A stretch of DNA of 64,000 bases from Paenibacillus sp. CC-CFT747 (GTDB lineage Bacteria; Bacillota; Bacilli; Paenibacillales; NBRC-103111): positions 5,207,501 through 5,271,500 of the forward strand of contig CP106741.1 in assembly GCA_030323305.1 (NCBI GenBank), given 5' to 3'. Below are positions 18,186-28,337 of this stretch, one piece after another. Below the pieces are notes generated by a model that was given only the letters and a program-made list of their open reading frames with translations, made no database searches and had not been told where the DNA came from. Made by a program: the position numbers and the translations under genes. Each line of letters opens with the position of its first letter. Position 1 is the first letter of the stretch.

Positions 18186-19064
18186 ATGAATTCCCTAAAC
18201 TATATGAACTTGAATCAGCATCCCGTTTATCTGTCCTTCTTCAAGGACCGCACCCAGGAATTTACGGAAATTTACCACGCCCACCAGGGAATGGAGTTTC
18301 TTTATGTTCATGAAGGACAAGGCCATGTGGTGGTCGACCGGCAGATTTTCGAACTCCAACCCGGAACCTTGTTCTATTTCCGCCCTTATCAGCTTCATCG
18401 CATTCAACTGAAGCTGCAGCCTAATCAGCGATACAGGCGTTCTCTGTTCGTTTGTGAACCGTCGATGGTGGATACCGTTCTGCAGCCTTTTCCCGGCCTT
18501 CAAGCCTTTTTCCGAACACTCTGTAAAGATTCCCTTAGGCAAACCATGACGTTTCAGGAGGAAAACGATTGGGAGTCATGGATTCGCCTTCATTCCCGGC
18601 AGATAGGGGCCAGTCCTCCCGAACGGCGGCTCGAAGATGAGCTTATATTTTTTAGCGGCTTGCTGCAGCGGATCCGCCATTTCTGGACGGAAGCGTCCGA
18701 GCTGGCTTCCGCTAAACGGGCTTCTACCACGGCCGAGAGCATCATGGAATGGATTGAAGAGCACTATACAGAACCCTTTGAATTAAGCAAGCTTGCCCAA
18801 GCGGTTCATTTATCCCCCAACCATGTGTCAAGCTTGTTCCGAAAGGCGGTGGGCAGCAGTATCACGGAATACTGGATGGCCCGCCGGATCCGCCAAGCGT
18901 GCTGGCTGCTCCGCTCGACCGACCAGTCCGTAAAGGCTGTTGGTGAAGCCGTCGGATCGACCAATTTCTCGTATTTCTGCCAGACCTTCAAACGGCATAC
19001 AGGGCTTACTCCTCATCAATTCCGCCAAACGAGGCGGCTGTACGATGAACAGTCGGGGAGTTAG
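18186..19064 (+). CDS. AraC-family transcriptional regulator
   Basis: 292 residues from ATG 18186, preceded by CAGGGAGCGCCC; the reading frame is open further upstream but without a site. The N-terminal cupin carries the usual YHAHQGMEFLYVHEGQG metal/sugar-binding strand and ELQPGTLFYFRPYQLHRIQL. The C-terminal double HTH shows LSKLAQAVHLSPNHVSSLFR and VGSTNFSYFCQTFKRHTGLT. It shares a 107-base promoter region with GH88, suggesting activation of that gene by an uronate or oligouronide. Confidence 0.9.
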   Translation: MNSLNYMNLNQHPVYLSFFKDRTQEFTEIYHAHQGMEFLYVHEGQGHVVVDRQIFELQPGTLFYFRPYQLHRIQLKLQPNQRYRRSLFVCEPSMVDTVLQPFPGLQAFFRTLCKDSLRQTMTFQEENDWESWIRLHSRQIGASPPERRLEDELIFFSGLLQRIRHFWTEASELASAKRASTTAESIMEWIEEHYTEPFELSKLAQAVHLSPNHVSSLFRKAVGSSITEYWMARRIRQACWLLRSTDQSVKAVGEAVGSTNFSYFCQTFKRHTGLTPHQFRQTRRLYDEQSGS

Positions 19065-19177
19065 GATTTGTCTCCCTGAATGGCCGCTGCTTTTTTATAG
19101 AGCGACAGGATAGGCCTAGTGCTAAAAAGCATAAACTGGAACGATAACACGATCAGGAGAACAAGACGAAGAATCAT
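19061..19177 (-). CDS. Putative small membrane protein
   Basis: A 38-codon frame starting ATG 19177 (or GTG 19180). It encodes a hydrophobic helix (ILRLVLLIVLSFQFMLF) followed by a basic tail (YKKAAAIQGDKS). A GGAAGG motif lies about 10 bases upstream. Its stop TTA overlaps the AraC stop codon, tail to tail. Not recognised. The amphipathic plan, hydrophobic helix then short polar tail, is typical of bacterial small proteins, but chance cannot be ruled out for this length. Confidence 0.35.
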   Translation of the reverse strand: MILRLVLLIVLSFQFMLFSTRPILSLYKKAAAIQGDKS

Positions 19178-19210
19178 CACAAGGCACCTTCCATGGGGGA
19201 AAATAAGCCA

Positions 19211-19240
19211 TTGACACCGGAGCCCGGACATGACTATACT
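19211..19240 (+). promoter_or_regulatory. Sigma-A promoter for SsuBC/TauBC-like operon
   Basis: A perfect TTGACA (19211-19216) and TATACT (19235-19240) separated by 18 bases. The leader that follows to 19393 is about 150 bases long and includes AT-rich ATATCGGAATTATAAG, which could hold a sulfur-regulator site. I could not match a known riboswitch. Confidence 0.6.
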
Positions 19241-19393
19241 AGCGATAACATATCAAACTAAACATATCGGAATTATAAGCTTGATCTATTTTAAGGTCAA
19301 CCGGAACACCGGAGACTTTCCTCTCGCCTGACAGGTACGGGCGCTGTGGAGAGTCTTTTCTTTTTTCACATCCCCCGCAAAGGAGAGATCTCA

Positions 19394-20170
19394 ATGAGCA
19401 GCATTATTCTGGACATCGATCATCTGGACAAAACGTTCGAAACCCCGGCGGGTTCCATTCAGGCCCTTCGCGACATCCGGCTGCAGGTTAAGCAAGGGGA
19501 ATTTGTTACGGTGATTGGCCCGAGCGGCTGCGGCAAAAGCACCCTCCTCAAAATTATAGCGGGGCTGGACACCGCTCACCAAGGGAAAGTGCTGCTGGAG
19601 AACCGGCCGGTGGAACGGCCAAGCATCGACAAAGGGTTTATCTTTCAGGAGCACCGGCTCTTCCCCTGGTTGAATGTCGAGAGAAACATCGCCGCCGATC
19701 TGTCACTATCCGATCCTCAGGTGCGAAAGAAAGTTGATGAGCTCATTGAGACCGTCCGGCTCAAGGGCTTTGAGAAAGCCTTTCCCCGGGAGCTCTCGGG
19801 AGGCATGTCCCAGCGTGTGGCCATTGCCCGCGCCCTGCTGCGCAACCCCAAGGTCCTTTTGCTCGACGAACCGTTCGGGGCGCTGGATGCCTTTACCAGG
19901 GGGCATCTGCAGGAGGTGCTTCTAGATATTTGGCGGCAGAACCAGACGACTATGATTCTCGTGACCCATGACATCGACGAAGCGGTGTTCCTGGCGAACC
20001 GGGTCGTCATCATGGATCCCCGGCCGGGGACGATCCGTAAAATCGTTGGGATCGACCTGCCGTTTCCCCGCAAGAAATCCAGCGTCTCGTTCCAGGAATA
20101 CAGGCGGCTCGTTCTGAATGAATTCGAACGCGTTGACGAGCTTGAGCTCGTGGACAGCTCCGGCATTTAA
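19394..20170 (+). CDS. ABC transporter ATP-binding protein (SsuB/TauB-like)
   Basis: 258 residues from ATG 19394 behind AAAGGAGAGATCTCA. Walker A GPSGCGKST, Q-loop FQEHRLFPW, signature LSGGMSQRVAIARAL, Walker B VLLLDEPFGALD, switch VTHDIDEA. The FQEHRLFPW and LDAFTR motifs are typical of ATPases for sulfonates, nitrate, taurine and related substrates. It is followed by its permease, but no substrate-binding protein is encoded in the unit. Substrate inferred only from family. Confidence 0.88.
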   Translation: MSSIILDIDHLDKTFETPAGSIQALRDIRLQVKQGEFVTVIGPSGCGKSTLLKIIAGLDTAHQGKVLLENRPVERPSIDKGFIFQEHRLFPWLNVERNIAADLSLSDPQVRKKVDELIETVRLKGFEKAFPRELSGGMSQRVAIARALLRNPKVLLLDEPFGALDAFTRGHLQEVLLDIWRQNQTTMILVTHDIDEAVFLANRVVIMDPRPGTIRKIVGIDLPFPRKKSSVSFQEYRRLVLNEFERVDELELVDSSGI

Positions 20171-20214
20171 TTTAAATCCAATTTAACCCAATTCGGAAAG
20201 GAAGGTATCACCTA

Positions 20215-21060
20215 ATGAGCACATCGAAAACCTTGGTTAGACCCGTTATAGAGGCAGCTGGCAAAAGGAACAAAAAGACCGTCCCCCGTGCCGGATCGGC
20301 CAAATGGAGGACGGTGCGCAGGGGCTTGTATTTGCCCCTCTTTCTCTTGCTGGGCTGGCAAATCTCCGGAACGCTCGGCTTGATCTCTCCCACTCTTCTG
20401 CCTCCCCCATCCGCTATCGCTCAAGCGGCGTGGGAGCTGGCCGTGTCCGGAGAGCTGTGGCTTCACCTGCAGGTAAGCATCCGGCGGGCGGCCATCGGCT
20501 TTCTGCTCGGAGGCAGCCTCGGTCTTCTCTTCGGCGTCCTGACGGGAATGTTCAACCGGGTGGAGCAGACAGTCGACCCCAGTGTCCAAATGCTGAGAAT
20601 GATTCCCCACCTGGCCATCACCCCGCTTTTTATTCTGTGGTTCGGCTTTGGGGAGGTATCCAAAATATTGCTGATTGCCAAAGGCGCCTTCTTTCCGCTC
20701 TATGTCAATACGTTCCTAGGCATCCGCAGCGCCGATTCCAAGCTGTTCGACGTCGCCCGGATCCTGGAATTTTCCCGGTGGAAGCAAATTACCCGTCTCG
20801 TTCTCCCTGCCTCCCTGCCCAACGTTCTGCTCGGCCTCCGGCTGTCGCTTGGGGTGTCCTGGCTCGGTCTGGTCGTCGCCGAGCTGATGGGCTCAAGCGA
20901 AGGCATCGGCTACTTGATCATGGATGCGAGACAGTTCTCCCAGACGGCCATCGTTTTTGTGGGCATCGTCATCTTCGCGGTGGTAGGCAAGGCGACAGAC
21001 TCCCTCGTCCGCTTCCTCGAGAGAAAGCTGCTGAAATGGCGGGATTCCTACTCAGGCTGA
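20215..21060 (+). CDS. ABC transporter permease (SsuC/TauC-like)
   Basis: 281 residues with about six membrane helices and the EAA-type cytoplasmic loop (EFSRWKQITRLVLPASLPNVL, then LRLSLGVSWLGLVVAELMG), characteristic of BPD-type permeases for sulfonates and nitrate. An N-terminal basic extension of about 35 residues precedes the first helix. It lies 44 bases after the ATPase gene and behind GGAAAGGAAGG. The next gene is convergent, so the periplasmic-type binding protein must be encoded elsewhere or be absent. Confidence 0.85.
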   Translation: MSTSKTLVRPVIEAAGKRNKKTVPRAGSAKWRTVRRGLYLPLFLLLGWQISGTLGLISPTLLPPPSAIAQAAWELAVSGELWLHLQVSIRRAAIGFLLGGSLGLLFGVLTGMFNRVEQTVDPSVQMLRMIPHLAITPLFILWFGFGEVSKILLIAKGAFFPLYVNTFLGIRSADSKLFDVARILEFSRWKQITRLVLPASLPNVLLGLRLSLGVSWLGLVVAELMGSSEGIGYLIMDARQFSQTAIVFVGIVIFAVVGKATDSLVRFLERKLLKWRDSYSG

Positions 21061-21070
21061 CCGGGGCCCG

Positions 21071-22878
21071 TCAAGGAAGCATGGAAGCGGCGTACCCTTT
21101 GCCGTAAAGAATATCATATTGAACCAATTCGTATTCATGAAGCAGGTTCGTCTGGTCTTGGGTCAGCTCCAGCAGGGGCTGGCCTTCTTGATTGACGTAA
21201 ACGTTCCGGCTGACGCCGGGAAGCTGCTGACGGACCGTGTTAAGCATCTGATAGAAAGGCGGCTCGGGCAGACCGGCCAGCTGGAAGAGAACCGGCCCGA
21301 AGAACGAAGGGGAAAGGGCCCCTAACGGTTTCTGTTCCAGAGGATAGTTGGCCGCAATGAGCAGAGGAGTCTCATGAATGAACTGCTGCTGCTCGGCTCC
21401 GGACATGTTACCGGTCGTCGGGAATAAGGTGGAATCCTCCAAAGCCGGCAGATGATCCCCGAAAACCAGCACCAGGGTAGGACGCTTGATCGCCTGCACC
21501 GCTTCCACCAGGTAGCCGATCGCCTTATCGGTCTCCTTCACGCTCTGGGAGTAGCTTTCGAGCTCGGTTTTGCCGCTGCCCTCCAACCCGGTAACCGTAG
21601 TGGTGTTGGGTCCGTTCAAGCCTTCCATAATGGGAAGATGGTTCTGCATCGTGACCAAATGAACGAAATGAGGCTGGTCCCCCTCCTTCAGGACATCGAC
21701 CACCTGCTGGGCGGCGGCCCGGTCGGAAATAAAGGCATTGGGGCTTAACTTATCCTTGTAGGCGATGTCATCTTGCGTAATAAAACGGTCAAATCCGAGA
21801 ACCGGATAAACCCGGTTGCGGTTATAGAACGTCCCGTCAAACGGATGAACGGCCGTGGCCGAATAGCCTTGAGCCTTGAGCAGGCTGACCATGGAAGGAA
21901 AGCTTGTTTTGTTAACGAGAAGCTGCTGATACGGGACCGTTCCCTGGTTCAGGAAGGACATGGACAGCCCGGTCAATGCTTCGAACTCCACGTTGGAGGT
22001 TCCCCTCCATACATGGGCGAGAGAGTCGTTCCGGAAGGGTAAACCGCCTGCAGCCGGTGGATATTCGCCATCGGATCTTCACTGAAGGTCACGCCGCTCA
22101 GTCGTGTCGGGTCAAAGAGGGACTCATCCATCACGACGACAATGTTGGGCTTCTCCCCGTTAATACCGGAGGTGTTGGCGGCAAGACTCGCATACTTCCC
22201 GGCAACCTGACTAACCGCGGCTTCATTGTAATCGGGCGGCTGGTTTTGAACTTTCGAATTGATGTTCTGCAGGAAGGCGAGCATGAAGCCGTTCATCAGG
22301 TAATTTTCGCGCTGGTTCCAGTTATAGTTAACCATTCCCATCTTGGCAAGCGGCTTCGCGAAGACGGAGTGCTGAATGTGGAAACAGAAGAAGACCGTAA
22401 GCAGTCCGGCCGCCACCCAAGCCATCCGGGAGGGCAGCTTCCGCTTGACTCTGGGCAGAGCAAAGGTTGCGGCCAGCGCCAGAACGACGCCCCCTGCGGC
22501 CGCGATGAGGACGGCGGGAGAAGCAATACCTCTAGCGATTTTGAGCATCTCGGATAAATTGACCAGCTGCTTCAAATCCCAGGGATACAGGGGCTCGCCA
22601 AGAAGCTTAAGCTTATGGTACTGGCTGAAGCTCACCGATCCGATCAAAGCGGCGGTTAAGCCTATAGCAAAATAAACATTGTTCACAAGCGCGCCGAGAC
22701 CGACAATCAACAGATACAGAATGAAGGTACTCAGCAGATAAAGGGTAATGTGTGTACCCATCCAATCCTTCAGGCTGTCCTGATAGGGTTTGAGGGTCAC
22801 ATACTGAAGCGAAATCGCCATGGCGTTCGCGGCGGCAAAGGTCAATAGGAAGCTTACCATTCTTCTAAGGATCGACAA
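21071..22878 (-). CDS. LTA-synthase-like membrane sulfatase (one frameshift)
   Basis: About 602 residues after repair, TTG start at 22878 behind AAAGGAGATCCACCC. Five N-terminal membrane helices are followed by an extracellular sulfatase-fold domain: NIVVVMDESLFDP (metal Glu/Asp), GGGTSNVEFEALTGLS (the region of the catalytic Thr), FDRFITQDD and VFGDHLPALED (metal His). The frame breaks at C4 22002-22005, right at the Thr region; one more base restores GGGTSNVEFEALTG. Likely a phosphoglycerol transferase acting on lipid-linked glycerophosphate, at the outer membrane face. Sulfatase-type hydrolysis of another phosphate ester is an alternative. Confidence 0.82.
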
Positions 22879-23027
22879 GGGTGGATCTCCTTTCCCATCT
22901 TGATTAGCCGGTGCCCGAAAAAATAGAGGAACCCCATGGTGGCAGGCTCCTCCTTTGGATCGGGTTTTATGTAGGTATGGTAAAGGTACCCCACTAACCT
23001 TAATCTAACCTTAAAACAAACTGAAGG

Positions 23028-24059
23028 TTACCTGAAAAGCCGTTCGGCGAGCCAGTCAAAGGAGATTCTTCCGGAAATTTCATGCCCGCCCGGAAACACA
23101 TCCAGCCCGAATTGGCCGCCGGCTCCCATCCTCTCGTAGACTCCCTCCAGATAGGCCGCCGCTTTCCTCACATGCTCCACCGGAAACAGCCGGTCCCCTT
23201 CTCCCGCCTCCACAAATAGCGGCCGGGGAGCGATCAGCCCCACCAGCTCCTGCTGCTCCGCCTCGTTCAGAATCCCCGGCAGGTAGTTGTCGATGCAGTG
23301 AGTCACGCTCAGGATACTTCCTTCGAAGGTATTGGTCCAGCCGGTCAAGACAGCGGCCGAAATCCGGTCATCCAAAGCAGCCGTGTAGGCGGCGACCAAT
23401 CCGCCTCCCGAGAAGCCGATGATTCCCACCCGTCCCGATTCCACATCCTTCCGGGACTGGAGGTAGTCGATCGCTCTCCTCGCTTCGTAGATCCGGATCC
23501 CGGCCAGGGTGCTGCCCTGCATCAGCAGGTGGGACGACAGAGTAGCACAGGAGCTCAAGTGAGGCTTCTTCCGCATCTCCTCCGTCATTCTCCGCAAGCC
23601 GAACCCCATGATCTCGGGGATGACCACGAGAAGACCGCGCTTGACCAGTTCCACCGCAAAGCGGTTGTGGATGCCCGGCTGGTCCAGAAGGGCTTCCTCC
23701 GGATCCATGCCGACGGCATCGAGCTGCCCGTTCCCGTGGCCGTGACAGGCGATAACCGCCGGCCATGGACCTTCTCCGTCTTTCGGCTTGAGCACCAGAA
23801 CCGGAACCGTTACGGAAGGCATAGTGGAATAGGCAATCCGCTCCATAACAAAATCCCCGTAGTCCTTCGTTTCCAGAAGGACCGGTTCAAGCGGCGAAGC
23901 CGCATCCTCAACAGGAAGACGGCCAAGCGCTTGACGCAAGCCTCCCAGCAGGGCTTCCCTCCACGCTTCCGTCCCTTCCTCCGGCCGGCCGCTGCGCCGC
24001 TGCGCCGCTTCCCCGTACAGCCTTTTCACATAAGCATCCATCGAATAATTGAAAGACAT
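23028..24059 (-). CDS. Cytoplasmic alpha/beta hydrolase (acetyl-xylan-esterase/dienelactone-hydrolase type)
   Basis: 343 residues, intact, preceded by GAGGTGAAAGAAGC. The oxyanion region is VIACHGHGNGQ, the nucleophile elbow is GFSGGGLVAAY, an Asp sits in EAGEGDRLFPVEH, and the terminal His is in VFPGGHEISG. The subgroup (long N-terminal cap, MERIAYSTMPSVTVPV) is common beside glycoside hydrolases and often deacetylates sugars. No signal peptide. It ends the stretch upstream of the sulfatase promoter region; neighbours suggest carbohydrate ester removal. Confidence 0.78.
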   Translation of the reverse strand: MSFNYSMDAYVKRLYGEAAQRRSGRPEEGTEAWREALLGGLRQALGRLPVEDAASPLEPVLLETKDYGDFVMERIAYSTMPSVTVPVLVLKPKDGEGPWPAVIACHGHGNGQLDAVGMDPEEALLDQPGIHNRFAVELVKRGLLVVIPEIMGFGLRRMTEEMRKKPHLSSCATLSSHLLMQGSTLAGIRIYEARRAIDYLQSRKDVESGRVGIIGFSGGGLVAAYTAALDDRISAAVLTGWTNTFEGSILSVTHCIDNYLPGILNEAEQQELVGLIAPRPLFVEAGEGDRLFPVEHVRKAAAYLEGVYERMGAGGQFGLDVFPGGHEISGRISFDWLAERLFR

Positions 24060-24108
24060 GCTTCTTTCACCTCGTTTCCATTATCGGGCCATTCCCTGCA
24101 AAAGCCAA

Positions 24109-24128
24109 GGGGACGCTTCCACGTCCCC
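24109..24128 (-). terminator. Terminator after GH78
   Basis: GGGGACG and CGTCCCC form a seven-base perfect stem with a six-base loop. On the minus strand it is followed by TTGGCTTTTGC, a weak U-tract. It lies about 30 bases after the rhamnosidase stop. Confidence 0.55.
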
Positions 24129-24156
24129 TCGGGTTAAGCCGTTATCATAGCAGGAT

Positions 24157-26833
24157 CTAAACGTTCAGAGATTGCCTGGAGACCAAGGTGGAGGTGAAGG
24201 TATACTTGCCGGAGCCTAGTTCAACCGCCATTCCCTGCTCCTTTCCCGCTGCCGGCCTCCCGCCTTCAGCCGGTTTTCCGTCTAAGAGGATATCCTTGCC
24301 CGGAACCTCCACGATGGCCGCTGCGTTAGCCGGAATTTCCACCTCCAGCGTCAGCTGGCCCGAATCGGATAACTTCCATTCTATGGAGTAACGACCGTAA
24401 AGCGAATCATAAGAAGCTTTGACGCTGGTTAACCGGCCTCCCGGCTGCGGGCGAAGGATGGCACGGCGGAAACCGGGTGCGCTTGGATCGGCTTCTATGC
24501 CCGCCATATAGCGGAACATCCACTCCCCTACGGAACCTAAGGAATAATGATTAAACGAGTTCATGGATGGGGTTTGGAAGCCTTTCTCCTCGGTCCATCC
24601 GTCCCATCTTTCCCAGATGGTCGTAGCCCCGTGCTTGATCGAGTACATCCAGGAAGGGAAGGCTTCCTGGGTCAGAAGCGTATAAGCAACTTCGAGCTCA
24701 CCGCTGTCGGTCAGGGCCGGAAGTAGATAGCCCACTCCGAGGAAGCCGGTGGACAAACGATTGCCGCGCTCCCGGATATCCGCCGTCAGGCGGGCAAGGG
24801 CAAGCGGCTTCAGCTTTTCGGTAAGCAGCCCGAATTGAAGAGCAAGCACATAAACCGTCTGCGTCTCTCCATGAATCCGGCCGTCTTCCTCCACGAATGC
24901 CCGGCGGAAGGCTTCTGCTATACTGGCGAAATGGGCTTCATATTTCTCCTGATCGGCCGTGCGGCCCAGGGCCCCCGCGATTTGGGCCAGCACCTTCGTG
25001 CTGTAGGCAAAATACGCGGTGGCCAGCACCTCGTTCGGCGTATCCGCATCGATGGACAGCCAATCGCCGTAGTTGGCGTAATCCGGCCGGATCAGCCCGT
25101 CTGTGTTATTCGTCAAGTACTCCACCCAGCGGACCATGGCTCCGTAATGGGTTTCCAGAATGCGCTTATCCCCGTACATCAGGTACAGCGTCCAAGGAAT
25201 GATAACACCCGCATCGCCCCAGCCCGCGTTATCCGGAGCAAACCAGTTCAGACGGGTATTCCACATCTTGTGCCGGATCCAGCCCGCATCCGGAGCAACA
25301 TCGGTAAAGGCGCCGGACGGCTGCTGGCAATCGATCATGTCCCCGACGAATTTGGTAAAGAACCGAGAAACATCCATATGATAGGAAGCCGTACGGGCAA
25401 AAATCTGGGCGTCTCCTGTCCAGCCCAGCCTTTCATCGCGCTGCGGACAGTCCGTCGGAACCGATAGAAAATTTCCCCGCTGCCCCCAGGTGATATTGGA
25501 GAACAGCTGATTGACCATCGGATCGGACGTTTCCAGCGTGCCGGTTACCGGGGTATCGGAGTGAATGACTTTGCCGGTGATCGTGGACAAATCCGGCTCA
25601 CCCGGGTAGCCGATCAGCTCCACATAACGGAATCCGTGAAAGGTAAAATGGGGCTCATAACGCTCTTCTCCGTCGCCCTTCAGAATATAGTGATCCTGCT
25701 GAACGGCCTTACGCAGGTTGTCCAGGTAGAGCGTTCCATCCGGATTCAGCATCTCGGCGTGGCTTAAGGTCACCTTCGTGCCCGCCTCACCCTTCACGCG
25801 GACCTCTGTCCAGCCGACCATGTTCTGGCCCATGTCATAGATATAGGTGCCTGCTTCCGTCCGGCGGACGGATGCAGGCTGCATCGATTGCGTAATCCGG
25901 ATGGGTGGTTCCACGGCCGCCGACAGGATTCCATTGTAACCGGCTCGGACATCGGGCTCTTCCCAGGCGGCCGAATCGAAGCCGGGTCGATCCCACCCCG
26001 TTAGCTCGAGCCTCGCATCGTAGGTCTCCCCGAGAATCATATCCGAATAGCGGATCGGTCCCTCCGAGGTGCGCCAAGAGCCGTCCGTGATGACGAGCTC
26101 TTTGCTGCCGTCTTCATACTCCAGGCTGGCCTGCATCAGGAAAAAGGCCTTTCCCCGTACACATGCCGACCCAGGAAGCCTACCGTTCCGGCGTACCAGC
26201 CGTCTCCTATTATGGCGCCGAACGCATTGTCACCCTCCGTTAGAAGACCCGTAATGTCATATGCGTGAACTTGAACGCGTTTGTCGTAATCCGTCCAGCC
26301 GGGGGCAAACAAATGGCCCACCGGAGAGGCATTTACTCTTAACTGAAACAATCCGAGCGCCGTTGCATAGACCACCGCCCGCCGAAGTCCTTTACGAACC
26401 GAGAATTCCTTACGCAAGTAAGGGAGGGCTGCAGCTCCAGATCCGGCTTAGCTTTGCGCCCGATCCACTTGGCCTTCCATTCTCCGCGCTCGAGGATGCC
26501 CATCGCCCAGGAGGCCGTCTCGCTCCACTCCGAGGCTTGGTTGTCCTCGTCCCATACACGAACCTTCCACCAATAGGCGGTGTCCGATAGAAGGGCTTTC
26601 CCCTCATAAGCAATATGGGTAGACTCCCCGCTCTCTACCCGGCCGCTGTCCCACAGGTCCCCTTCTTCCCGGCTGATGCGTTCGCGGGTAGAGGACACCA
26701 GAATCTGATAGGCCGTTTGCCGCGCATTCCTGCGGTCCGATTCTAATCGCCAGAACAGGCGGGGCTTCCTTTCGTCCAATCCTACCGGGTTCGTCTCGTA
26801 TTCGGTCCGGCAGGCCGTCACTTGGATGGTCAT
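24157..26833 (-). CDS. GH78 alpha-L-rhamnosidase (two frameshifts)
   Basis: About 892 residues after repair, the usual length for GH78. N-terminal Bac_rhamnosid_N-type domain (NPVGLDERKPRLFWRLES, TAYQILVSS), concanavalin-like region, then the (alpha/alpha)6 barrel with the family signature SVPTDCPQRDERLGWTGDAQ and a conserved YANYGDWL segment. Breaks: GGG 26422-26424 (repair gives SPYLRKEFSV) and A5 26141-26145 (repair gives GERPFFLMQASLEYED). No signal peptide, so it cleaves alpha-L-rhamnose from imported oligosaccharides or glycosides. It is divergent from a LacI regulator; a palindrome overlaps its -35. Confidence 0.88.
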
Positions 26834-26987
26834 GTTGGATTCCTCCTATTGTATGTATGGAACAGCTGCTGCTCGGCATCTTAGCCCGGGCTCCAACCTT
26901 TCCCCTTCGGCCGGCGCAACTGGCTGCCTCACTAAATGTTTATCTAGGCAAATAGTCTTATTCTTCCAAACCTCACCGGTTAACTTC

Positions 26988-27017
26988 ATCCTACCACCGT
27001 ATTTACTTAAACGTCAA
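26988..27017 (-). promoter_or_regulatory. GH78 promoter
   Basis: On the minus strand TTGACG (27012-27017) and TAGGAT (26988-26993) are separated by 18 bases. It lies about 155 bases upstream of the GH78 start. The -35 sits inside the dyad at 27008-27027. Confidence 0.5.
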
Positions 27018-27027
27018 CGATCGTTTA
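27008..27027. promoter_or_regulatory. Candidate LacI-family operator
   Basis: TAAACG and CGTTTA are inverted arms eight bases apart, with a nested perfect palindrome AACGATCGTT at 27016-27025. The element overlaps the GH78 -35 and is 157 bases from the divergent LacI gene. A second inverted pair, GTTTAGCG (27023-27030) and CGCTAAAC (27087-27094), could be a looping site. Confidence 0.45.
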
Positions 27028-27183
27028 GCGTATATCGTGAATTTTTCAGTTAATTTTATAATTATTTAAGTAAAATAGACTGATTCCGCTAAACTTCTTC
27101 GTTTACTCCCTTGCTTGAGGGGAGAACTAATAGTAAACTCAACTTAACGCATTCCCTATATTAAGCAGATTGGAGACTTGCTC

Positions 27184-28242
27184 TTGAAAATAGAAGATAT
27201 CGCCAAACTGGCCGGCGTTTCCAAAGCCGCTGTTTCCCTAGCCCTTAACGGTAAGCCCGGGATCGGGGCCGAGACACGGGAACGCATACTCCAGATCGCC
27301 CGGGAATCCGGTTACATGCCCAAAAGCAAATCCTCCGAGACCGGACCGCAGAAATCGCTGGTCTTTCTCGCCTTCACCAATTCAGGCATCGTGCTCGAAG
27401 AGTACTACCGGCAGCCTTTCTTTCGCGAGCTCATCCAGCACACGGAGGAACGCTGCCGATCCAAAGGCTTTTCCCTTCTGTTTCGTTCCGTGAACATGGA
27501 ATCCTTCGAACAGGAGATTGAACTCGTGGCGTCGGAGCACCGGGAAAGCGGCGTTATTCTGCTCGGTACAAACCTGAGCCGCCCTGAGATCGAAAGCATT
27601 TCCCGAAAGCTGCCTCATCTGGTGGTGCTCGATACGTCCTTCGAAACGCTGCCGGTTCATTTTGTGCAGATCAATAATGGAATGGGGGCTTATCAAGCCG
27701 GCTCTTCGCTTTGCCGGATGGGTCATACCGAGATCGGGTATGTGGCCTCTTCCGTCCGAATCAACAATTTTAACGACCGGCGGCGGGGCTTCGAGACCGC
27801 CTTAGCCGAGAACGGGATGTCGCTGGCCGAAAAGGACGTTTTCACCTGCTCCCCCACCGTCCTGACCTCCCAGCCTTCGCTCGCCGACCAGTTTGCCGCT
27901 TACCGGAAACGCCAGGGAAGACTTCCGGGCGCGCTGTTCTGCGAATGCGATTATATCGCGATCTCTGCCATTAAAACGTTAACCGAGCTCGGGGTCCGCA
28001 TTCCCGAAGAGATTTCCGTCATCGGGTTTGATAACATTTCCGAAGCGGTCATTGTTTCCCCTGAATTGACTACGATTCATGTAGAGAAGGAGAGAATGGC
28101 TCAGTTAGCCGTCGATCTGCTCGTGCAAACGTTGGATGACCCTTCGCTCGCCCGTGTAAAGACTCTGGTAGACACCACCTATGTGGAGCGTCAGTCGTGC
28201 CGCCCGCCGGAAGTCCGGACCGCCTTAAACGTGAACCATTAG
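27184..28242 (+). CDS. LacI-family transcriptional regulator
   Basis: 352 residues from TTG 27184 (GGAG eight bases upstream); TTG 27178 is an alternative giving two more residues. The N-terminal HTH and hinge read KIEDIAKLAGVSKAAVSLALNG and RERILQIARESGYMP. The core domain is PBP1-like, ending ISVIGFDNISEAVIVSPELTTIHV. It is divergent from the rhamnosidase gene and likely its repressor, with a rhamnoside or derived sugar as inducer (inference). Confidence 0.9.
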   Translation: MKIEDIAKLAGVSKAAVSLALNGKPGIGAETRERILQIARESGYMPKSKSSETGPQKSLVFLAFTNSGIVLEEYYRQPFFRELIQHTEERCRSKGFSLLFRSVNMESFEQEIELVASEHRESGVILLGTNLSRPEIESISRKLPHLVVLDTSFETLPVHFVQINNGMGAYQAGSSLCRMGHTEIGYVASSVRINNFNDRRRGFETALAENGMSLAEKDVFTCSPTVLTSQPSLADQFAAYRKRQGRLPGALFCECDYIAISAIKTLTELGVRIPEEISVIGFDNISEAVIVSPELTTIHVEKERMAQLAVDLLVQTLDDPSLARVKTLVDTTYVERQSCRPPEVRTALNVNH

Positions 28243-28286
28243 GAATCCTTCTCCACCTTATGAACGGCTCGGCCACAGCCTGACGG

Positions 28287-28336
28287 CAAAGAGGCTCAAC
28301 AGAAAGGGAATTTCCCGTTGAGCTCTTTGTCTTTTT
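28287..28336 (+). terminator. Terminator after LacI gene
   Basis: CAAAGAGGCTCAAC (28287-28300) pairs with GTTGAGCTCTTTG (28317-28329), one bulged G, loop containing AAGGGAATTTCCC. TCTTTTTG follows on the plus strand. It ends the LacI transcript and lies next to the convergent GH29 stop. Confidence 0.8.
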
Positions 28337-28337
28337 G

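Noticed and set aside
19241..19393. Possible riboswitch in the leader of the SsuBC-like operon
   Set aside because: Partial inverted pairs (GACTTTCC with GGAGAGTC) are present, but no conserved riboswitch core such as the S-box or T-box could be matched.
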